From Halanaerobium sp. MA284_MarDTE_T2 (GTDB lineage: Bacteria; Bacillota; Halanaerobiia; Halanaerobiales; Halanaerobiaceae): DNA of 64,000 bases. The stretch is taken from positions 186,001-250,000 of the forward strand of contig NZ_QPJE01000001.1 in NCBI RefSeq assembly GCF_003337245.1, read 5' to 3'. Shown here piece by piece: positions 26,742-36,130 of the stretch (position 1 is its first letter; every line of letters starts with the position of its first letter). A program made the translations under genes and the position numbers. Under the pieces are notes generated by a model. That model did not search any database, had not been told where the DNA came from, and saw only the letters and a list, made by a program, of their open reading frames with translations.

Positions 26742-28581
26742 AATATTCACCTCTGATATACTTTAGTCTTTCCGGAGTTTCAAACTGATTTATAAAATGA
26801 CCTGCCAAAATTATTGCTTCCCGCCCTTGGAGCACAGAATTCTTTTTAAAAACATCTCTAATCTCTGCAGGAATAATGTTTAATTTGTCGGCAAGAGCAA
26901 AATAATCTTTTGGATTTATTTTCAGAACAGGTCTACTCATGGCGGCTAATAATAGTTTTAAGGCATTTTGAGATGTTAAATTTCTATTTTTACTCAAAGT
27001 TTCCAGACTTCCCGGAACCCATTCATATAATAATTCAGTTTCTTTTCTCTGCATCCCCTTAAGAATCATAGCAGTAAATGTTTTTTCATTAATTTTATCT
27101 TCTAATTTAAAATCATTACTATATCCTCCAATACTAATTCCCCAGGATAATAATTCGGTTAAATATGGGAGAACCTTTTCATCGCTGATAAGAGGTTTTT
27201 CTTGAGGATATTTTTTTAAATCAATATTTAAACTCTGTCTTATTTTTTCTAATATATTTTTGTCATATACAATATCAATTAGTTCCAAGTTATTTTTTAC
27301 AGCTTCAGCAGCAGCGATACCAGCCGCCTGTCCTGTATTCATTCCTACAGGGATTACACGAGCACTTGATGCTGCCAGTGAACTATAGCCACTGCTTCTT
27401 CCAACTATCATTAAATTATTTATGTTGATAGATAATAATGACCTGAGTGGGACAGCATAATATTCTGGATTAAAAAGCACAAATCCAGGATATTGTTTAC
27501 CAGAAGCCTGATAATCAAGTGGATAAGAAGCAATGGTAATTGTGTCTTTAAATATCCGCTGCATAAACTGATCTTTAACACTGAGCTGATACCTGGTCAA
27601 AAAATGACGACTTTCTCTTCTGTAAAGTTCTGATGGAAAATCAGCCAGAACAGCATTAGAAAACCCAGGCAAATTTTCATTTAAATATTTCAAAATATGG
27701 TCTGCTTCTCTGTGGGCTCCTATTTTAGCGTTTTCAACTGATTGAGGATCAAGTGGATTAACATTAAAAAGGAGTAAAGCATTAATATATGCTGTTTTTC
27801 TATTTTCAGTAAATACTATATTAAGACCTCTTAATTTCAGCATATCATCCACCGGCATATATTTTTTTCCAAAATCAGGAAAACCCCAGGCGTGATTTTC
27901 ATTAATATAGGTATCAGAAAATTCTTTATTTTTAATACTTTTATATAATTTATGATAATTTATATTTTTAAATTTTAATATCTGAGTAGAAGCCATTACT
28001 CTATTTGGTATATTAATATCTTCCTGACCATAAAAGTAGGGGTTTCCTGCTTCTGCTGCCAGTTTTCCATCTTGAGAAGCATCAATAATTATATCTGCTT
28101 TTAGCGTTTTTCGTATACCATTTTTAATTATTACTATATTTTCAATTTTATTTTCTTTTACTGTAACTTTTTTTAATCTGGCATTATTTAAAATTTCAAT
28201 ATTGTTTTCATTATTGAGCAACCTCCAAAAAGCTTTTTCTGCTTTTAGAGGATCAAAAGAAATTTTTCCACCTATCATTTTGTGCCATTCATTAAAAAAA
28301 CCTTTATTAATATTTTTACCATTTTTATTGTAGTTTAAGTCCAGAAAATTGAGCGCTCCATATGTCATTAAACCTCCAGGATTCTCTCTTTCCATAATAA
28401 TTATTGTATTCATGCCGGCACGGGCAGATGCACATGCAGCAGCAACTCCTTCAGGTTCTCCCCCAAAAACAATGACATTTGACTTAATAGAGTGATTATC
28501 TGCGGAAACTGCTGCTGCTATTAAAAAAATAAATATAAAAACTGCTGTAATAATTAGATTGTAGTTTAATTTATTATTCAT
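26734..28581 (-). CDS. Exported FAD-dependent oxidoreductase (FAD_oxidored family)
   Basis: The 615-residue protein starts with a signal peptide or anchor (positive NNKLNYN, then a 20-residue hydrophobic stretch ending AAAVSA). A FAD-binding Rossmann fold follows, with the slightly unusual GGEPEGVAAACASARAG instead of GxGxxG, then the ME(R)xxPGG segment. Further FAD contacts are DASQDGKLAAEAG near 188 and MNTGQAAGIAAAEA near 430. The family is called PF12831-like; substrates are unknown, sometimes sugars. An upstream ATG would overlap asnS; the ATG chosen is 9-12 nt after CAGGAGAAG. It sits between asnS and ogt. Confidence 0.8.
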   Translation of the reverse strand: MNNKLNYNLIITAVFIFIFLIAAAVSADNHSIKSNVIVFGGEPEGVAAACASARAGMNTIIIMERENPGGLMTYGALNFLDLNYNKNGKNINKGFFNEWHKMIGGKISFDPLKAEKAFWRLLNNENNIEILNNARLKKVTVKENKIENIVIIKNGIRKTLKADIIIDASQDGKLAAEAGNPYFYGQEDINIPNRVMASTQILKFKNINYHKLYKSIKNKEFSDTYINENHAWGFPDFGKKYMPVDDMLKLRGLNIVFTENRKTAYINALLLFNVNPLDPQSVENAKIGAHREADHILKYLNENLPGFSNAVLADFPSELYRRESRHFLTRYQLSVKDQFMQRIFKDTITIASYPLDYQASGKQYPGFVLFNPEYYAVPLRSLLSININNLMIVGRSSGYSSLAASSARVIPVGMNTGQAAGIAAAEAVKNNLELIDIVYDKNILEKIRQSLNIDLKKYPQEKPLISDEKVLPYLTELLSWGISIGGYSNDFKLEDKINEKTFTAMILKGMQRKETELLYEWVPGSLETLSKNRNLTSQNALKLLLAAMSRPVLKINPKDYFALADKLNIIPAEIRDVFKKNSVLQGREAIILAGHFINQFETPERLKYIRGEYFD

Positions 28582-28600
28582 TACTTTGGACTTCTCCTGA

Positions 28601-29992
28601 CTAAAATTTTGCATTACCGGGTGTACGGGGAAATGGTATAACATCTCTTATATTCTGCATTCCCGATAAATACATTAAAAGTCTTTCAAATCCCAGACCA
28701 AAACCTGAGTGTGGCACTGAACCATATTTTCTTATATCTAAAAACCACTGATATTTTTCCAGATCCATATTTAATTCTTTCATTCTATTTTCCAGAACAT
28801 CATAGCGCTCTTCACGCTGACTGCCGCCTATTATTTCACCTACACCTGGAACAAGACAATCAACAGCTGCAACAGTTTTATTATCATCATTCTGCCTCAT
28901 ATAAAAAGTTTTAATTTCTTTAGGGTAATCAGTAACCATAATTGGCTTTTTAAAATATTGTTCAGTTAAATATCTTTCATGTTCAGACTGCAGATCTACT
29001 CCCCAGTAAATAGGATATTCAAAATCTTTACCTGATTTTTCCAGTATATTTACTGCTTCAGTATAAGTTATATGGCCAAAATCTGAATCAATAATATCGG
29101 CAATTTTATTTCTTCTTCCTTTATCAATCCACTTATTAAAAAACTGCATTTCTTCATCTGTTTCTTCAAGTGCATATCTAAATAAATATTTAATGAAATT
29201 TTCTATAAGTACTTTCATTTCATCTAAATTGCAGAATGCCATTTCTGGTTCGATCATCCAGAATTCAGAAGCATGTCTTGATGTGTTCGAATTTTCCGCT
29301 CTAAATGTAGGACCGAAAGTGTAAACATCACCTAACGCAGATGCCATAAGTTCAGCTTCAAGCTGGCCACTTACTGTCAGACCAGTTTCTTCTCCAAAAA
29401 AATCTTCTTCAAAATTAACAAGGTTATTTTCTTTTTTGGGAATATTGTTCAGGTCAAGAGTAGTAACCCTAAAAATTTCCCCTGCTCCTTCAGCATCACC
29501 AGATGTTATAATAGGAGAATGAATATAATAAAAATCTCTTTCATTGAAAAATTTATGTACAGCAAACGACATTTTGCTTCTAAATCTATTTACAACACCA
29601 AAGGTATTTGTTCTAGCACGCAAATGTGCAATTTCCCGCAGAAATTCAAAGCTGTGTCTTTTTTTCTGGAGAATATAATCTGAAGGAGCTTCACCAATTA
29701 ATTCAATTTCTTCAGCTTTCATCTCTACATTCTGCTCTCTACCTTCAACTTTGTCAATATATCCATTGATTTTAAGACTGGCACCAGTGTTAATATCTTC
29801 TAAAGGGAATTTTTCGGGATCCAGAATTACAATCTGCAAATTTTCCAGACTGCTTCCATCATTAACTTCTAAAAATGCTATATTTTTTGAAACTCTTTTT
29901 GTTCTAACCCATCCCATAACAGTAACATCATTATAATTTTCAATATTTTCTTTGAGTATATTTTTTATCTTTTCTTTAGAATAATAATCCAC
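28601..29992 (-). CDS. asnS: Asparaginyl-tRNA synthetase
   Basis: The 463-residue class IIb synthetase has an N-terminal OB-fold anticodon-binding domain (VMGWVRTKRVSKNIAF, about 25-40). The catalytic core contains motif 2 (FRAENSNTSRHASEFWMIEPEM near 228) and motif 3 (GFGLGFERLLMY near 436). Size and motif 2 favour AsnS over AspS. Adjacent TTG and GTG codons could start it; GTG is 7 nt after AGGAGG and was chosen. No T-box was found in the leader, which instead carries a tandem 18-bp repeat. Confidence 0.93.
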   Translation of the reverse strand: MDYYSKEKIKNILKENIENYNDVTVMGWVRTKRVSKNIAFLEVNDGSSLENLQIVILDPEKFPLEDINTGASLKINGYIDKVEGREQNVEMKAEEIELIGEAPSDYILQKKRHSFEFLREIAHLRARTNTFGVVNRFRSKMSFAVHKFFNERDFYYIHSPIITSGDAEGAGEIFRVTTLDLNNIPKKENNLVNFEEDFFGEETGLTVSGQLEAELMASALGDVYTFGPTFRAENSNTSRHASEFWMIEPEMAFCNLDEMKVLIENFIKYLFRYALEETDEEMQFFNKWIDKGRRNKIADIIDSDFGHITYTEAVNILEKSGKDFEYPIYWGVDLQSEHERYLTEQYFKKPIMVTDYPKEIKTFYMRQNDDNKTVAAVDCLVPGVGEIIGGSQREERYDVLENRMKELNMDLEKYQWFLDIRKYGSVPHSGFGLGFERLLMYLSGMQNIRDVIPFPRTPGNAKF

Positions 29993-30019
29993 CAAAAACC
30001 CTCCTGTTTTTTCTTCGAA

Positions 30020-30055
30020 ATATTTTATTCTCGTAATATATTTTATTCTCGTAAG
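30020..30055. repeat. Tandem duplication of an 18-bp unit in the asnS leader
   Basis: Two adjacent copies of ATATTTTATTCTCGTAAx differ at one base. On the minus strand each reads TTACGAGAATAAAATAT, just upstream of the asnS ribosome-binding site. The spacer between asnS and the desulforedoxin terminator is otherwise AT-rich with no clear gene. Confidence 0.7.
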
Positions 30056-30156
30056 ATAAGATAATTCCTTTTTTATAAGAAAAATTTATCATATCAAATT
30101 TAATTTTTATTTTCTTAAAAAAAGATATTAGTTAAAAAAATTGTCTTATCAATACA

Positions 30157-30184
30157 AATAAAAACCCGGAGCTTTTCTCCGGGT
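30157..30184 (-). terminator. Terminator after the desulforedoxin gene
   Basis: A perfect 8-bp ACCCGGAG / CTCCGGGT stem with a 5-nt loop is followed by TTTTATTTG on the minus strand, 11 bp after the stop codon. Confidence 0.9.
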
Positions 30185-30195
30185 AAGTTTAGTTT

Positions 30196-30321
30196 TTAAT
30201 TTTCTTGCAGTTTCATTGGCTGACCACAGCAAACAAGTTCTCCTCCACCTACTTCTTTTACTTCAACTACATTACCACAGACTTCACAGCAATAAACTTC
30301 ACCAGCTTTTTTTACAGCCAT
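30196..30321 (-). CDS. Desulforedoxin (41 residues, free-standing)
   Basis: The 41-residue protein matches desulforedoxin, the N-terminal domain of desulfoferrodoxin. It has a single iron site made by CEVC near residues 12-15 and the adjacent pair CC at 31-32, with the GGGELVCCG signature between. C11 next to C12 is an extra cysteine. It is small enough to be missed by length cut-offs. ATG follows GAGGGGG. It has a near-perfect promoter and a strong terminator, so it is a monocistronic unit. A redox role in an anaerobe is likely but its partner is not known. Confidence 0.9.
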   Translation of the reverse strand: MAVKKAGEVYCCEVCGNVVEVKEVGGGELVCCGQPMKLQEN

Positions 30322-30352
30322 TAAAAATTACCCCCTCATATATTTTAATTTT

Positions 30353-30381
30353 ATTATAATCTAAAAAGTAAATTTTTGCAA
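30353..30381 (-). promoter_or_regulatory. Promoter of the desulforedoxin gene
   Basis: TTGCAA and a perfect TATAAT are separated by 17 bp on the minus strand, 32 bp before the start codon. Confidence 0.8.
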
Positions 30382-30408
30382 AATTTAATAATATTCATTT
30401 GTTAATTT

Positions 30409-31632
30409 TTAATCATTAATTTTATCTAATTCAAACTCTTCATGCAGTATGTTGAGTGCTCCATCAACCATATTCCTTTCAATTAAACATGATATCTTTA
30501 TTTCTGAGGTTGTTATCATTTCAATGTTAATATTATTTTTTCCAAGAGCTTTAAACATTCGGGCTGCAATTCCCGGTGTGGATTTCATACCGGCACCTAC
30601 AATAGATATTTTTGCAACTTCTGTATCAATTTCTAAATTGTTATAGTTAAGCTCATTTTTAATATCAGCCAAAACTTTTTTGACTTTATTTACATTATTT
30701 TTCTTAATAGTAAAAGTTATATCATTTAGATTATCACGCTGAAGGTTCTGAATAATCATATCAACATTTACACCTTTATCAGCAAGAGAAGAAAACAAAA
30801 ATCCTGCAATACCGGGTTTATCAGGAACTTTTTCAACTGTAATTTTAATATCTTCAAGATCACAGGTTACACCAACTACATTTTTTTTACCTTCCATATC
30901 TTCAACTCCTCTAACTACTGTTCCTCTTTTTTTATTAAAGCTGGAAGCAATATATAAATCTACATTATAGATTTTTGCTAGTTCTACAGCACGGGGATGG
31001 AGAATATTTGCACCAAGATTGGCCAGTTCCAGCATCTCTTCATAAGAAATATAATTAAGTTTACTGGCGGATTTTATAATTCTGGGGTCTCCAGTATATA
31101 TACCATCAACATCAGAATAAATTTCACATCTATCTGCTTCCATAGCTGCCGCTAAAGCAACTGTTGTGGTATCTGAACCTCCTCGACCTAAGGTGGTAAA
31201 ATCATGATTGTCATTTATTCCTTGAAATCCGGCGACAATAATAATTTTATCCTGATTTAATTCTTTTAAAATGCGGCGTGTGTCTATTTCTTTTATCATT
31301 GCTCTATTGTGTTTTTCGTCTGTTTTAATTTCAATCTGGCTTCCTGTTAATGAAATTGCAGGATAGCCTAGGGATTGGACAGCCATAGTAAGCAGTGCTA
31401 TCGAAACCTGTTCTCCAGTTGTAAGCAGCATATCAACTTCACGCGGGTCAGGATCACTGCTAATTTCATTCATCAGATCTATCAGATGATCTGTTGTATT
31501 ACCCATTGCAGAAACAACTACAATCATCTGATTACCCAATATGTAATTGCTTACAATTCTTTTTGCAACATTTTTAATTAAATCTGTATTTGCAACTGAA
31601 CTTCCTCCATATTTTTGTACTATAAGAGACAA
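30409..31632 (-). CDS. lysC: Aspartate kinase
   Basis: The 407-residue enzyme phosphorylates aspartate as the first step of the lysine/threonine/methionine family. KYGGSSVA (residues 7-14) is the amino-acid kinase motif, and TLGRGGSDTTTVALAAA near 153 binds substrate. Two C-terminal ACT domains (from about 265 and 345) probably sense lysine or threonine. The start is TTG after GGAAGGTG. Placement after thrB and hom suggests a threonine-directed isozyme, which is an inference. No leader peptide or riboswitch was seen in the 96-bp spacer. Confidence 0.95.
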   Translation of the reverse strand: MSLIVQKYGGSSVANTDLIKNVAKRIVSNYILGNQMIVVVSAMGNTTDHLIDLMNEISSDPDPREVDMLLTTGEQVSIALLTMAVQSLGYPAISLTGSQIEIKTDEKHNRAMIKEIDTRRILKELNQDKIIIVAGFQGINDNHDFTTLGRGGSDTTTVALAAAMEADRCEIYSDVDGIYTGDPRIIKSASKLNYISYEEMLELANLGANILHPRAVELAKIYNVDLYIASSFNKKRGTVVRGVEDMEGKKNVVGVTCDLEDIKITVEKVPDKPGIAGFLFSSLADKGVNVDMIIQNLQRDNLNDITFTIKKNNVNKVKKVLADIKNELNYNNLEIDTEVAKISIVGAGMKSTPGIAARMFKALGKNNINIEMITTSEIKISCLIERNMVDGALNILHEEFELDKIND

Positions 31633-31728
31633 TCAAAACACCTTCCTTAAAAACTTCATTTTCTATAAACTATTTTTTGAAACATCTAATAATATATTTT
31701 TTTATTCCGCTCTGTTAAATATAATTTA

Positions 31729-33003
31729 TTATTCTTTTAGTGGTATTATATTGTTTATAGTTAATACACCATTAATATTTTCAACATATTCCATAAATTT
31801 TTCGATTTTTTGAATGGAAATTTTTCTGGTTAAAATTATTAGAGGAAGTAGAGGTGTATCTGAACTTCCATCTTTAAGAATCATGTCAGCAAGATTGCTT
31901 TCGTCAAACATGCTTTTAATATTTTTTATTATACTATCATTTTTTTCAATTTGAAGTCTAATATAAAAAGACTGTTTAAAATCAGATTTTCGATTAATTT
32001 TTATGTTATTAAATTTTTTGCTTCGGCTTTTTTTATAATCACCAAGTAAAAAGCGTGAAGCTTTTATCAAATCAAAAATTACTGCATTTCCAGTTGGAAA
32101 TTTACCTGCACCGGGTCCTTTTAAAAATAGGTGATTGAGGTTTTCTGATTTAATTTCTAAAGAGTTATCTGCACCAACTGTAGAAGCAAAATCATCATCT
32201 TTTTTGATTAGAAATGGACTAACGAAAATTCTTAAGCCGCTGTCCTCTCTTTTAGCAGCTGCAATCAATTTAATTTTATATCCCAATTCTTCTGCATACA
32301 TAATGTCATAGCTTGTAATACCTTTAATACCCTTACAGTAAATATCTTCTGGATTAACAGCACAGGAAAAGGCAAGATTGGCCAGAATAACTATTTTGTA
32401 AAGAGCATCCAATCCTCCCAGATCAGAACTTGGGTCCTGTTCTGCATACCCTAATGCCTGAGCTTTTTTGATGGTTTCTGGCATACTTACAGTTTCTTTT
32501 TCCATAACAGATAATATGTAATTTGTAGTTCCATTTAAAATACCGTGCAGCTCATTTATTTTATCTCCTGCAAGATAGTCCTCTACCATATTGATGACAG
32601 GTATACCTCCACCAGTACTTGCCTCGAAAAAAATATGAGTTTTGTTTTTTTCAGCCAATTTTATTAATTCCTTAAAATAATTTGCTACTAACAGTTTATT
32701 AGCTGTTATAACAATTTTTTCTGCTGATAACGATCTTTTTATATAATCTAAAGCAGGTGTTTCTCCACCAATTAATTCAATAATTATATCTATATTTTCA
32801 TCAGCTATAATTTTTTCAAAACTGTCGGTTACTATTGTATCAGAAGAAATCTGCTCTCTATTTTTGCTCAGATCATTTACTAAAATATATTTTATAGATA
32901 CTTTATCATTAATTTTTTCTTCAATTTTTTCTTCTTCTCTTTTTAAAATTTCATAAAAACCGCTCCCAACTGTACCAAAACCGAGCAGAGCAATGCTAAT
33001 CAC
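31729..33003 (-). CDS. hom: Homoserine dehydrogenase with C-terminal ACT domain
   Basis: The 424-residue enzyme reduces aspartate semialdehyde to homoserine. GFGTVGSGFYEIL (residues 8-20) binds NAD(P). Active-site segments are EASTGGGIPVI near 126 and ALGYAEQDPSSDLGGLDALYK near 185. The last 75 residues form an ACT domain, implying feedback control, usually by threonine. The start is GTG; GGAGG lies in the last codons of thrB, and the genes are 2 bp apart, so translation is coupled. Confidence 0.95.
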   Translation of the reverse strand: MISIALLGFGTVGSGFYEILKREEEKIEEKINDKVSIKYILVNDLSKNREQISSDTIVTDSFEKIIADENIDIIIELIGGETPALDYIKRSLSAEKIVITANKLLVANYFKELIKLAEKNKTHIFFEASTGGGIPVINMVEDYLAGDKINELHGILNGTTNYILSVMEKETVSMPETIKKAQALGYAEQDPSSDLGGLDALYKIVILANLAFSCAVNPEDIYCKGIKGITSYDIMYAEELGYKIKLIAAAKREDSGLRIFVSPFLIKKDDDFASTVGADNSLEIKSENLNHLFLKGPGAGKFPTGNAVIFDLIKASRFLLGDYKKSRSKKFNNIKINRKSDFKQSFYIRLQIEKNDSIIKNIKSMFDESNLADMILKDGSSDTPLLPLIILTRKISIQKIEKFMEYVENINGVLTINNIIPLKE

Positions 33004-33005
33004 TA

Positions 33006-33941
33006 TTAATTACCTCCTTTTTTATTATCAGCTATAATATTTTCAATAATTTTGTACAGGCTAATATTATATCCTTTTAATATATATTTCTCTGCTGTAA
33101 CATTATGATCTAAAAATGCTGAAATCATACCATCTGCGATAAGATTTTCATTTGAAGTTGTAACAGCAATAACTGTAGGGCCTGCCCCACTTAAAGATGC
33201 TCCAAAAGCACCTTCCTTTTTTGCAGTTTTAATTACATGTTCAAAACCAGGAATTAATTTTGATCTAAATGGCTGATGCAGTTTATCTTCCATTGCTTCT
33301 GCCAGTAGAGAATAATTTTTTTCTAAAAATGCAGTAATTAGAAGGCTTATCCTGCCCAGATTAAAAACAGTAGAAGTATAATCCAATCTGTTAGGTAATA
33401 TTTTTCTTGTTTCTGAAGTTTTTAATTCAAAGTCCGGGATAATTACTATGAATTTCAATTCTTCAGGTATATTTATTTTATGATAAGAAAATCGGTCACC
33501 TTTTTTATAATTTATATCCAGACCGCCAAAAATAGCAGGAATTACATTATCAGGATGACCTTCAATATCCACAGCCAGGTCAATGAATTCTTTTGCTGAA
33601 ATCAAAGATTTTGCATTCCAGGCAGCAGAAAAAAGGCCTCCTACAATTGCAGAAGCACTGCTTCCCATTCCCCTTGCTAGTGGTGAGTTCATTTTTTCTG
33701 TAATATCGATTCCATCTATTTTTTTGTTTATGTATTCATAGTATTTTAAATAAGAATTTAAAATAAGATTGTCAGCATCATCAAAGTTTACTTTATTATT
33801 TTTAGAAATAACCGAAATATTTATTTTTTTATCGGGTCTGCTTCTTACTTCAAATTTATTGAATAAATTTAAAGCAAGACCTAAAGTGTCAAATCCAGGA
33901 CCTAAATTAGCTGAAGTTGAAGGAACATTAAAGTTAATCAT
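33006..33941 (-). CDS. thrB: Homoserine kinase
   Basis: The 311-residue GHMP kinase phosphorylates homoserine. The N-terminal PSTSANLGPGFDTLGLAL (residues 6-23), the ATP-binding SPLARGMGSSASAIVGG near 88, and the C-terminal GASLSGAGPTV near 247 are all intact. ATG follows GAAAGGAAA. It is the first gene of thrB-hom-lysC. No threonine synthase gene (thrC) occurs in the window, so the pathway is completed elsewhere. Confidence 0.95.
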   Translation of the reverse strand: MINFNVPSTSANLGPGFDTLGLALNLFNKFEVRSRPDKKINISVISKNNKVNFDDADNLILNSYLKYYEYINKKIDGIDITEKMNSPLARGMGSSASAIVGGLFSAAWNAKSLISAKEFIDLAVDIEGHPDNVIPAIFGGLDINYKKGDRFSYHKINIPEELKFIVIIPDFELKTSETRKILPNRLDYTSTVFNLGRISLLITAFLEKNYSLLAEAMEDKLHQPFRSKLIPGFEHVIKTAKKEGAFGASLSGAGPTVIAVTTSNENLIADGMISAFLDHNVTAEKYILKGYNISLYKIIENIIADNKKGGN

Positions 33942-34029
33942 AAGTATTTCCTTTCAAATAAAATTATTTTCAGAGAATCTGACTTAAAATCAAAAAAAGT
34001 CTAAAACATTAAAACTTAATCTTTATCAT

Positions 34030-34977
34030 TTAAAACTGCAGAATTATTTTTAGAGGTCCTTTTTCTTCAGCATATTGAAAAGCTTTTAGTGCATTATCAA
34101 AATTAAATATTTTTTCAACTAGTTTATGTAACTTTAAATCATGTAGGGAAAGAAGCCGAATAGCAGCTGCAAAAGGACCACATCTGGAACCTATAATTGA
34201 TAACTCATTAACTGCAATCTGACTGAGGTCAAGAAAAGTTTTATCAGCAACAGTTGTTTTTAAAACAGCTGTTCCTTCCGGTTTAACTGCTTTTAGAGCA
34301 TCCCGAATGCCGCTTTTACTACCGGTTGTGTCGATTGCAATATCATATTTTTCCGTATTTTCATTTAATAAAAATGCAGGAATATCATATTCAGCAGCTA
34401 TAGCGAGTTTTTGTTGATGTTTGCCGATAATACTAATATTATAGCCAAGATGATGTAAGGTAACAGCTGTAAGAAGACCAAGCTTGCCATCACCTAAAAC
34501 AATTATACTGTCTGTCAATTTAATATGAATTTTTTCTGGAATTTCCAAAACAGCTGCCAGTGGTTCAATAAAAACTGCTTCCAGATCACTCACTTTTTCA
34601 GGAATAACGTGTAAATTTTCGCGTTTTATTGTCATATATTCAGAAAATGCACCATCTTTATTTAGCATTCCCACAACTTTCCTGTTAACACAATGATTCT
34701 TTTTCCCTGATTTGCATAAATAACAGTCATTACAGGGGATATTAATTTCTGCTGTAACTCTTTTATCTGTAAATTTACAGGAGGGATCTTTTTCCACGAT
34801 TCCCACAAATTCGTGACCAGGTATCCCAACAAAATTTTTATATCCTGCCTGTATTTCTAAATCAGTTCCACAGATACCTGCCATTTTAACTTTTATTAGG
34901 ACTTCATCTTTATCAGGCTGTGGAATATTTCTGTTTATAAATTCAAGATTTTCTCCATTGTAAAATAGTGCCTTAAT
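34030..34977 (-). CDS. Zinc-dependent medium-chain dehydrogenase, apparent ATT start
   Basis: The protein is a medium-chain dehydrogenase of 315 residues. The catalytic zinc site has AGICGTDLE and GIPGHEFVG, and the structural zinc cysteines lie in CNDCYLCKSGKKNHC. The NAD-binding segment is VLGDGKLGLLTA. Homology clearly extends upstream of the first ATG (MAGIC...) through KALFYNGENLEF to ATT, which lies 6 nt after a perfect GGAGGAG. No ATG, GTG or TTG lies between that point and an in-frame stop, so ATT is the likely start. It is 18 bp from mtnA. The substrate is unknown. Confidence 0.8.
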   Translation of the reverse strand: MKALFYNGENLEFINRNIPQPDKDEVLIKVKMAGICGTDLEIQAGYKNFVGIPGHEFVGIVEKDPSCKFTDKRVTAEINIPCNDCYLCKSGKKNHCVNRKVVGMLNKDGAFSEYMTIKRENLHVIPEKVSDLEAVFIEPLAAVLEIPEKIHIKLTDSIIVLGDGKLGLLTAVTLHHLGYNISIIGKHQQKLAIAAEYDIPAFLLNENTEKYDIAIDTTGSKSGIRDALKAVKPEGTAVLKTTVADKTFLDLSQIAVNELSIIGSRCGPFAAAIRLLSLHDLKLHKLVEKIFNFDNALKAFQYAEEKGPLKIILQF

Positions 34978-34995
34978 TGTTATCTCCTCCTGTTG

Positions 34996-36036
34996 TTATT
35001 TTTTGAATAAAGAATTGATACTTTCTTTAAATGGTTTTCTGGCTATGCCTTTTTCTGTAATTATACCACTAATATTTTCTGCAGGGGTAACATCAAAAGC
35101 CGGATTATAAATATTAATTCCCGCTGGGGCAATTTGAACATCCTCAATATGGGTTACTTCTCTATCAGGTCTTTCTTCTATTTCTATTTCATCTCCACTG
35201 TTGATATCCCTGTCAATTGTGGAAAGTGGTGCAGCAATATAAAAAGGAACGTCAAATTTATTTGCAATCTCAGAAAGCATATAAGTTCCAATTTTATTTG
35301 CACTGTCTCCATTAGCAGCCACTCTATCTGCACCGGTTAAAATAACATCTATTTTTCCATCTCGAATTAGAGTAGCTGCAACGCTATCTGCTATTAATGT
35401 AGATGGAATTCCCTCTTCTACAAGTTCAAAAGCTGTTAATCTTGCTCCCTGAAGACGAGGTCTTGTCTCATCTGCAAAAACCTTAATGTTTTTGCCGCTG
35501 AAATGTGCCTCTCTGATAACCCCCAGAGCTGTACCATAATCAACAGTAGCCAGTGCACCAGTGTTGCAGTGAGTTAAAATAACAGCACCTTCTGGAATAA
35601 TTTTATTTCCAACTTCAGCCATTTGTTTATTTATTTTAATATCTTCTTCAGCAATTTGGCAGGCTTTTTTATAAAGAAGATCTACAATATCCTCAACATT
35701 CCTGTCATCATTTTCTTCTGTTAACTGATACATAATATTTACCGCCCAGCTTAAATTTACAGCAGTTGGCCTTGCATCAACAAGGAAGTCTGCCGCTTTT
35801 TTTAATTCTTTTTTGAAATTATTTTTATCTAAATTAGAAAATTCTTCAGCTGCAAGATAATATCCATAAGCAGCAGCCGCACCTATGGCAGGGGCTCCTC
35901 TTACTACCATATTAGAAATCGCAAATTCTACATCCTTATAATTACTGCATTCAAAAAATTTAACTTCTGTCGGCAGTTTTCTCTGATCTAATAAAATTAA
36001 TTTGTTTTCTTTAAATTCAATAGTTTTATATCTCAT
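34996..36036 (-). CDS. mtnA: S-methyl-5-thioribose-1-phosphate isomerase
   Basis: The 346-residue enzyme of methionine salvage turns methylthioribose-1-phosphate into methylthioribulose-1-phosphate. It belongs to the eIF2B-like family. RGAPAIGAAAAYG lies near residue 47, the catalytic cysteine is in ILTHCNTGALAT near 157, and the catalytic aspartate is in ILTGADRVAANGD near 237. ATG follows AAGAGGTGG. A promoter precedes it. It heads a two-gene unit with the zinc dehydrogenase; in some genomes mtnA-like enzymes act in other pentose salvage routes. Confidence 0.94.
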   Translation of the reverse strand: MRYKTIEFKENKLILLDQRKLPTEVKFFECSNYKDVEFAISNMVVRGAPAIGAAAAYGYYLAAEEFSNLDKNNFKKELKKAADFLVDARPTAVNLSWAVNIMYQLTEENDDRNVEDIVDLLYKKACQIAEEDIKINKQMAEVGNKIIPEGAVILTHCNTGALATVDYGTALGVIREAHFSGKNIKVFADETRPRLQGARLTAFELVEEGIPSTLIADSVAATLIRDGKIDVILTGADRVAANGDSANKIGTYMLSEIANKFDVPFYIAAPLSTIDRDINSGDEIEIEERPDREVTHIEDVQIAPAGINIYNPAFDVTPAENISGIITEKGIARKPFKESINSLFKK

Positions 36037-36072
36037 AATTCCACCTCTTATCCTATTTTTTATTATAATTCA

Positions 36073-36100
36073 ATTATATGTAATTTAAAAATTATATCAA
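36073..36100 (-). promoter_or_regulatory. Promoter of mtnA
   Basis: TTGATA and a perfect TATAAT are separated by 16 bp on the minus strand, 36 bp before the mtnA start. A second TATAAT lies closer to the gene without a good -35 box. Confidence 0.65.
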
Positions 36101-36130
36101 CTAAAGAAAAAAAGAGAAATAGAATCGAAT

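Noticed and set aside
29993-30156. T-box riboswitch in front of asnS
   Set aside because: No conserved TGGNACCGCG box and no terminator/antiterminator pair was found.
31633-31728. Lysine riboswitch or leader peptide in front of lysC
   Set aside because: The 96-bp spacer is too short and AT-rich, with no matching structure; lysC appears to be read from the thrB-hom transcript.
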